Assembly (NCBI GenBank): GCA_036936605.1
Contig: JAUPFV010000004.1
Location: 127,075,737 to 127,139,736, forward strand
DNA from: Limnanthes douglasii subsp. nivea
Lineage: Eukaryota > Streptophyta > Magnoliopsida > Brassicales > Limnanthaceae
Direction of reading: 5' to 3'
DNA: 64,000 nt
The translations under genes were made by a program, and so were the position numbers. How positions within the stretch are numbered: position 1 is the first letter of the stretch; the number at the start of each line of letters is the position of its first letter. Below are positions 56,600 to 64,000 of the stretch, piece after piece. The notes under the pieces were generated by a model. The model was given only the letters and a program-made list of their open reading frames with translations, was not told the DNA's origin and ran no database searches.

Positions 56600-59500
56600 T
56601 AATACAATCTAAAAAAACATCACTCCCACTAAACCTAGATACCTTCAATACTAAGTAAACCATGTGAATCCTAAAAGATAGAGAGTTTCAATGCCTTTGT
56701 AAATGGGTCTGCAACCATGGATTATATATCAGTATGCTCCAACCTTTTTTGGTTGTTCTGAATTTGCTACTTCACATATCAAAACTTGATGTCTATTTGC
56801 TCAGACTTGCTGGTGCTACTATTCATATTAGATTACCTGAAACTTAAATATTTTCACAATAAACTAAAGATGGTTTTTTAATTTCCTCAACTATATGGAG
56901 TGAAGTGATACAAATTCTTAACCATACTGTGTGGATTGATTCAGTAAAACACGCCACATAAGTTATTGTTATAGTTGAAGTCGTGATGATAGTCTATTTT
57001 GTAACCTTCCATAATATAACACATGTTTCCAGAATAAACACAAAACCAATGGTAGAGTATTTAGTGTCTACACACCCCGTAAAGTCAAAATCAGAATAGC
57101 CTTCAATTTTCCAAGTTATCTGCTATTCAATATGTCAGTCCAAAATGTTTGGTATTTTTCAAGTACCGGAGTAGTCTCTCAATTTTATTCCAATATGAAA
57201 CTTCTAGGTAGCTCATATACTTTCCCAGTATTCTAATTATGAATGTTATGGTTGGTCTTGTACATACATGAGCATACATGAGACTTCCAACTGCCGAAGC
57301 ATATGGTATCGTCTTCATTGAATCAGTATATGATTCTATTTTGGGGCACTGGTGGAGTGAAAGCTTTTCTCATTTTTCCACAAATGCATAAAAAGGGTTT
57401 CTCTTATCCAAGTCATACAAACGTAAAATTATATCAATGTAAGCCTCTTGTGAGAGATCATAATCCCTCTAGGATGGTACCTTACTATACAAATCCTTAA
57501 CACATATGAAGCTTCCCCAAAATCCTTTATATAAGATTTCTCTAATAAAAAATCCGCGGTGGCATCTAAAAGTCATACGTCATTGAAGGCAATCTGAGAA
57601 TATTACTAGGAGTATTTCATCGACATAGAGCACTAAATGTATCGTTTTGAATGAGTCTTTTGATAATACTTGAGAATATTATAAATGAATTTTTTTCCAA
57701 ATCGGTGGGTACTTGACCCGAGTCGACCCGATGGGTTAGAACACCCAAATATTTTATTTTACATGGGATGAGTCGTGAGTTTTACAATTTATTACCAACT
57801 GAGTTTGAGATGCGTTATTGGTTTAAAAACATTTCGACGGAGAAATTCGAACCTAATCTATAAATATCTGTTAGTTATTATAGTATTAAAAAATAATATA
57901 TGATATATTATTATATTATAAATTTTAAAAATATATTATAATGTAATTCAATTTTTTAATTCTTTATATTTATGTATTTATTAGTTTATTTTTTTTTATA
58001 GTTTTATCATTACTTATATTTTATTAGATTTGGTATTATTTTAAATTAAATTATATTCAACAAAAATAAATATTTAAATTGAATAGGTTATTTAAAATTT
58101 AAAATTATTAAATAAATTATATTATTTTTAAAAATATATTAAAATTTATATAATTTTCATATATATTTGTTATTAAATTTAAAACTCTATATCTAGTATA
58201 TTATTATTATATTATTTTTGTATTTTTATTTTTATTTTTTTACTTGATAATTGATTGCAAATTAATATTTTATAGATAAATAAAAGATCAATAGGTACCC
58301 ACAGATATTCGAACGCAAGAGGGTTGAGTGTGGAAAATTAAAATCTCTTACTCGGTGGATATCCTAACCCGACAAGTTTAGAAAAATAAACACAAGATGG
58401 TTCACATGTTTAGCAATACCCACCCTCATCCTGACTCATTGTCATCCTTAGAGAAAATTCTCTGTAAAATCAATCCGTTCAGTCTCATTGAACCCTTTCG
58501 CTACAAGACACGCTTTGTATCTTTCAATTTTCCCTGAAACATCATGTTTTTTTAAACAATCATTTGCACCATGGTGCTTTCATACCTTCTGATAAAATGG
58601 TAAGATCCCAAACATAATCATCCTATATTGATTTGTACTCTACATTAATTACTTTAATCCACAATTAAAAGTTTAAACTCTTAATTCCTAAAAAGTGAAT
58701 GGGTCCTCTTCCATAACTTCTGAAGTATTTTCATGTTCATTGAAAGATGTCGTATAGTCTGAAACGATTAGATTTAAATTGTCTCGAGTGGACCTATGCA
58801 ATGTCGGTTTATTATGTTGTTCCATTTCTTGAGTCTGCTGAATTTGTTCGTCAGAAACAACATCAACATTTTTATATGAGGTAAAGGCGCAACATTAGTT
58901 AAAAGAACTATAATTGAAATCCATGGCACAATATTCATGACCGGTAAACTAACTATAGTTGGCACATCAATGTCATAGACTAAATAAATTGGTTCCATAT
59001 TTCCTCAAAACTGATGTTATTATCTGAATCATTCCCCTCAAATTATGTACCCGAAAAAATACTAAAGTTCTCATCTCAATTATAGATCGCTTAATGGGAT
59101 CATAAATCTTGTAAACGCTGGAGTGTTTTGAGTACTATATAAAGTTGTAATTAATTGTTTTGGAATCCATGTTTTATTCATTAGCCATGCAAGGCTTTGC
59201 TTTTGTTGGACATCCCCACAAATAAAAATTTAAAACTCTAGGGTTACGTCTTCTGAATAGTTGATGTGGTATTTTAAATACTATTGAAGAAGGTACTATG
59301 GTTAAGATATATGTTTTACATTTAAGAGCTTACCTCTACAGTGATTATGGTAATATTGTATGAGCTATTTCATGATCCTAATCATATTCATTAATGTGAG
59401 GTTTATATAATCAGATACACAATTCATAGTGGGTTAACCTAACATGGCATATTGCGGGAAAATTCCACATACCTTGAGGTAGGGAGTGAATGGCCTATAA

Positions 59501-60500
59501 CGTTGTTCCCTTGATCCATCATATCTGTTATAGTAGTCACCACCAAAATAAAATTTGTCAGCCTTCATCCATTTGCCTCGTTTTAATTTGACTTCAGCCT
59601 TGAATGACTTGAACATATCAACAACCTATGATTTATCATTAAGCAAATATATGCAGTCGTATCGTGAAAAATCGTCTATGAATTAAGTATATGTGACCAT
59701 TCCATTTTGTTGAAGGGAATATGCCACATATATATATATATATATGTATGGATTAACTCCAAGCTGTCTTCAGCACAAGAGGCTTAAAACCTTCTCTGCT
59801 TGGTCTGTTTCCATTTGATACACTTTACATATTTGTCTAAATCAGTGCAATCAAGTAAAACTAATAGACACTCAACAACAAGTTTGCATGCTATCTTTTT
59901 AGAGATGTGACCTAAACACGTGTACCACATCGAAGCTGAATTTCTAAATTTCCAGAAGTTACTTTATGTGTTACATTCATTGCAATATGATAAAAAAATC
60001 TATAAACTTTATCATTACAATCAAGAACACCAAATCCAACTAAACGATTATTATAAAAGATATGAAGTTTTTTATTACTAAAAGAACAAAATTAATTGCA
60101 CTTGTCCAACAATAGAAAATAAAGTAAATTTCTCATAAATAATGGAACAAACAAATCATCCTTTAAAATAAAAACATGTCGTGAACTTAAACAAAATTAA
60201 AATTCACACATGGCTTCAACTATGCATGCTTATCCATCTACTGTATATATTTGAATCTCCCCATCATTGACAGACATGTTTTGCTTGAGCCCTACAAAGA
60301 ACTACATACGTGATTTGTTGTTACTATATCAATCTACCATGTGTCATTTAACAAATGAAACTAAATTAACTTATGAAGTTACAATATAATAGAGTTTACC
60401 TTTATTTGTCATCTATGTGTATCGTTGGAGACACATTAAATGTACAAGAAAAATATCATTTAACATAGGTAAGATAGAGGTTATGTGGTAAAATGACCTT
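56600..60500 (-). pseudogene. old Ty1/copia relic (copia-D)
   Basis: Minus strand, highly decayed. Integrase core (MFKSFKAEVKLKRGKWMKAD, GGDYYNRYDGSREQ, CGIFPQYAMLG) lies at 59434-59616. The connection (PIYLVYDIDVPTIV) lies near 58990, and the RT start (KGFNETERIDFTENF) near 58440-58500. The catalytic region (IHLVLYVDEILL) lies near 57590-57640, and MKTIPYASAVGSLMYAHVCT at 57318 leads into RNase H. A further trace of integrase N-terminus or protease may extend to 60.5 kb. No LTRs were identified. An AT-rich insertion splits RT. Confidence 0.7.
57690..58440. repeat. AT-rich insertion inside copia-D reverse transcriptase
   Basis: About 750 bases of very AT-rich DNA bounded by GC-richer ends (GGTGGGTACTTGACCCGAGT on the left; ATAGGTACCCACAG and ATCCTAACCCGACAAG on the right, partly inverted). 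It separates the RT start from the YVDE region. It resembles a non-autonomous element with imperfect inverted ends, but no protein is encoded. Confidence 0.4.
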
Positions 60501-61053
60501 TCAAGAAGTTTATGGATTATTACTTAAATACCCAAAGCGTATAGAGGGAAATTTAATAATATTGTTACAAATGCTGTAACATATACATATTATGTGCTCT
60601 AGTATATACGCGTTATCCATCTTTTCATTTTTAGGCATCATAAATCCTATAAATATGGGTCCAATCCTTCATTGGAAAAATGGCTGCTATCTAGTAAGAT
60701 AAGTAATGTCATCATTTGCGTTCTTTAAATTGTGTGTAGTTTAGCTTTTTTTATTGTTATTCACTTTGATGAGTTTTTCCCTCATCATTTCTTCTACCTC
60801 ACTCCGTTCACAAAGATTATGAAGCAACTAATAAATACCAAATATGACACTAATTAATTACTATTAAAAAGTAATTAATTAGTGTAACGTAGCAATATCA
60901 ATTAAGTATAGGTTTGAGTTAAAAAAAATCTTCCAAAGTTAAGGAAATAATAAGTCAAACTAGAACATTCTTAACCTTTATTTTAGGAATAAAAGATTAA
61001 TATCGAATAGTTTTTCCATGATCCCATAATCACATGTTTGCTACTTTACAATT
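60501..61053. other. AT-rich spacer
   Basis: Contains a small inverted repeat (CACTAATTAATTACT...AGTAATTAATTAGTG, 60869-60903). No gene is seen. Confidence 0.5.
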
Positions 61054-61557
61054 TGGTGTGGATAAAAGTAGCTTGAGGGTAGGCTGGTAATTTTAAGTGG
61101 AGTTTTAAGGCGGCGTAAGGGTGTTTCACGGTGATGTGGTGGTGTTTAAGGGTGTTTTAAGATATTTCAGGGTGTTTCAAAGTGTTTCAAGGGTGGAGAG
61201 AGAATTAAGCAGCCTGGCAGCAGTTAATTTTTCTTACCCATAGTTAATGCTGGTGGTTGGGTATTTATAGTTTGAAATTTGGGCCCTTATGGGCTTTCGG
61301 GTCAAGTTTAATGGACCCGGGTCATGTTTAAAGACCCAAGAGTTTTAAGCAGATGTACAGGTAGCTTAGTCAGATAGTGATTAGGTTTTTTAGTACTTTA
61401 GTCATAGTTCGAACTGCCTTATGTTTGCAGTGTTCAAGGTCATCTGTCCGGTTCAACCAGTGCTGTTCGAACTGAAGTCATGGAGTCTGTCCGAATTTAC
61501 GGGGTGATTTTACTTTGGACTACCCTTCCGGGGAGCTCTTCGAATTCGGACTCATCA
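61054..61557 (-). repeat. solo LTR of the element 1 Tat family
   Basis: 504 bp, TGGTGTGG...CTCATCA, clearly homologous over its full length to the element 1 LTRs but with many substitutions and small indels. It is flanked by ACAAT (61048-61052, one extra T before the LTR, and 61558-61562). No internal sequence remains, so LTR-LTR recombination is the likely origin. Confidence 0.92.
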
Positions 61558-61562
61558 ACAAT

Positions 61563-62129
61563 AACCATTATATGTTAGATATATTTTCACTCTCTATAGC
61601 AATCTTAATTGTTCTTAAACCTATTGTTCCGGCTTTTAAAATTTGATCGGATCAATTCCAACCTCATCAATTTTAATATACAAACATCAGTAAAAATATA
61701 TTTAAATATAGATTAATATCACAAAAAAGATATATCAATTAATTTTATTTTTTAAATCCTAATATTAAATCGTTAATTTAATTATTATTTTTTAAAATTG
61801 AATAAAAAATTTACTCAAGTGTTTATTAAGGAGTAACAAATTTTGCTAATTGTTATGATAAATAGTTGAGAAATAAACAAAATCTCATATATTTGATACA
61901 ATACCTAATTGATAATTTAGTAAGTTTTAGTTATTTGCTATAAAAATTTGGTACATGCATATATTAACTTCCCAACTATTTGCTATATCATTTGGTTGAA
62001 ACTTTTATTATATTATCGAGTTATAAACTTGTTATCAAGTTTATAATTTAACAAGTTTGGATTGATATGTTACGATATCTTGGCATCTAATTGTGAATTT
62101 GAGATAATATTTGTTATCTAGTTTAGAGA
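61563..62129. other. AT-rich, no gene recognised
   Basis: No coding, RNA or mobile-element signature. Confidence 0.5.
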
Positions 62130-62430
62130 ATTTGGATATTATTCGCAGATACTTTAGACAATAGTCGTAACTTTTTAAGCGTCGTATTCAAGCTTTTATA
62201 TATCATGTACAAACTAAGATATCATTTACAAACCTCAAAGCATCATTCGTAAATATTTGGACGTTATTCGTAAGTCTCAAGACATCGTTTATAAACCTGT
62301 AAAATTTATTTACAAATTTCTTAACATAATATGCTCAGCTTCAACGTTATTCGAAAATGTATGGATGTCATTCACTCAATTTCAGACATGATTCACAAAC
62401 CTACATACGTTATTTGATATTTTATGTATA
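62130..62430. repeat. degenerate ~21-bp tandem repeat
   Basis: Successive units of the type ACGTTATTCGTAA(A/G)TCTCAAG follow each other at about 21-22 bases, for example ATCATTTACAAACCTCAAAGC, ATCATTCGTAAATATTTGG, ACGTTATTCGTAAGTCTCAAG and ACATCGTTTATAAACCTG. About a dozen units are recognisable. Confidence 0.6.
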
Positions 62431-63844
62431 TTATATGTCATATAATGTAACCAATCATATTCTTTGAATTTTATTAATTTATTGTACATATATTATTAGT
62501 TTTATAAAAAATTAAGTTAATAAAATTTAAAGTTGAGCATTTTTTCAAAAAAATTGACTAGTCAATTTTTTTAACTCGCAAACTTATCATCTAGTCAAAT
62601 TTCTCATTCAGCTATTATAATGCAACCAAGTTGAGAATTATTTTTTTAATTTCTTTTAGTAGTTTAGAAAACCAATTTAATTCTCGCATGATTGTTATGA
62701 AACAAACAATTTGAAAACTTTTTTATCAAAACTTTCGCGTAGTGATTAAAAAGAATTAAATTATAAACTTATTAATAATATATCAAAATGATCATTTATT
62801 TGAATCGTATATTTAAAATGAATATTTTTCTTATTTTTCTTGTGGACTTATAAAACAATGGTTTAGTTTTAAATTGAAATGGATTAGATTTGTTTGGCCT
62901 AATTGATCGGTGTCGAATAAGTAGTGTCTAGAGAAACATAAGATTTATACGAAGTAGAGAGCATAAATGATAAAAAAAAAGGATGCGGTCGAATTCTTAT
63001 GATCGAAGTTGTATTGAGTATTAAATATCTGATAAATCTTATAAGATATTAAATAATTAGTTAAAGTATAATTTTCTCGATGGATGAAAGCTTATATATA
63101 ACATTCATTACATGGGGCCCTAATAATTAAACTATAGAATAAATATATAACTTTAATGGAATAAATCTATCTAGATCACTATAATTAACTAGAAATATAT
63201 ATCTTAATTGTATATTTGACTGAGAATAAATATATTTCACTTACGAATCAAGTGGGAGAGAAGTATATATTTTTGCATGGTAGTTCATGTGTAGGCGAAC
63301 CACTTCTTTGCTTACATCTCCTTATTTTCGAGCCTAAAATATATATGTTGGGATTTTTACTGAATAAATTCATGCGTTTGAACTTAAGTTGAAGAGAAAA
63401 CGTGATCGAGACCTAGTGGTTCGGTGTGGATGAGAAGTCGATCTTCTAAGTTTTGAATTTTTTAAACTGAATAATCAGTTTAGAAGGCTTTTGATTTAAG
63501 CGGATCTTCATATCTTGTTTTTATCCCCCCCTCCATCGAGCTTAATTATATATAACCAAACTATTGTAACTCTAGAGAGCTTGGTTCGATACTGGCTTTA
63601 CTCTTGTCTTGTAAAAAACCTATACTGGTCAAAACCTCATAAGGATAGATACTCCTTTTTTTGCGGAAGAAAAATGGTACAAAAATAGGTAGCTTGTTAG
63701 GAGAGTAACTGACATACTTTTCTGAAATGAAAAATATTGTTAGTAGTTTTATTAAGATGGGTAGCCACTAGTACCGTGAAGTGATAACAAATAATACTAT
63801 TAGTAAGTAAATAAATTAAGAATTAAAGATGTACCTCTCTTATG

Positions 63845-63884
<40 letters not shown>

Positions 63885-64000
63885 TAAATAATGTAGAATT
63901 TGTGAGTTATAAGGCTCTCATGCTATTATTTTGGAACTCCAAACCAAATAAAAATCTAGTTGTTTTGAAGATTTCTAGCTTTGACACGATTAAGTCTTTA
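62431..64000. other. AT-rich DNA with a (TA)n microsatellite
   Basis: No gene. A (TA)n tract of about 17 units lies at 63849-63882. Confidence 0.5.

Noticed and set aside
63849..63882. (TA)n tract as a replication or scaffold attachment site
   Set aside because: Simple TA microsatellites are common and nothing else at the site supports a function.

Overview
This window is nuclear DNA of a flowering plant, most likely a eudicot. I cannot name the genus. The evidence is a WDR55-type gene with 15 small exons, a single-exon DUF1645 gene, and a dense load of Ty3/gypsy (Tat-type) and Ty1/copia retrotransposons, a LINE relic and MITEs in AT-rich spacers. No rRNA, tRNA, CRISPR array or organellar insert was recognised.

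Only two host genes look intact. One is a DUF1645 serine-rich protein at 8871-10109 on the minus strand. The other is a WD40-repeat WDR55 homologue at 40383-44392 on the plus strand. Its promoter carries site II and telobox-like motifs, and two of its introns contain tandem duplications.

Layout: 1-3.7 kb is a decayed Tat-like gypsy element; 4.9-5.8 kb a LINE C-terminal relic; 8.9-10.3 kb the DUF1645 gene; 11.2-12.0 kb a gypsy 3' end and LTR relic; 13.8-19.8 kb a very young, internally deleted Tat element (element 1, minus); 20.0-23.5 kb a truncated copia element (minus); 24.5-34.8 kb a full-length decayed Tat element (element 2, plus); 35.3-39.4 kb a deleted Tat element (element 3, minus); 40.2-44.4 kb WDR55; 44.6-48.0 kb MITEs, including a pogo/Emigrant-type one; 48.2-50.0 kb a copia relic (plus); 51.4-56.3 kb a full-length copia element with LTRs (minus); 56.6-60.5 kb an old copia relic (minus) split by an AT-rich insertion; 61.0-61.6 kb a solo Tat LTR; then AT-rich DNA with a degenerate 21-bp tandem repeat.

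The most interesting material is the Tat family. Each element with its 3' half carries a long antisense ORF (aORF) between pol and the 3' LTR. It has its own TATA box at constant spacing and a spliceosomal intron at the same codon in two copies. The aORF and pol converge on a roughly 0.5-kb zone holding two conserved 16-bp palindromes and a conserved hairpin. Elements 2 and 3 share one in-frame UAG between protease and reverse transcriptase, followed by CAR-UUU, which resembles a readthrough site. Element 1 lacks protease, RT and RNase H, keeps the aORF almost intact, and its two LTRs differ at one of 493 positions.
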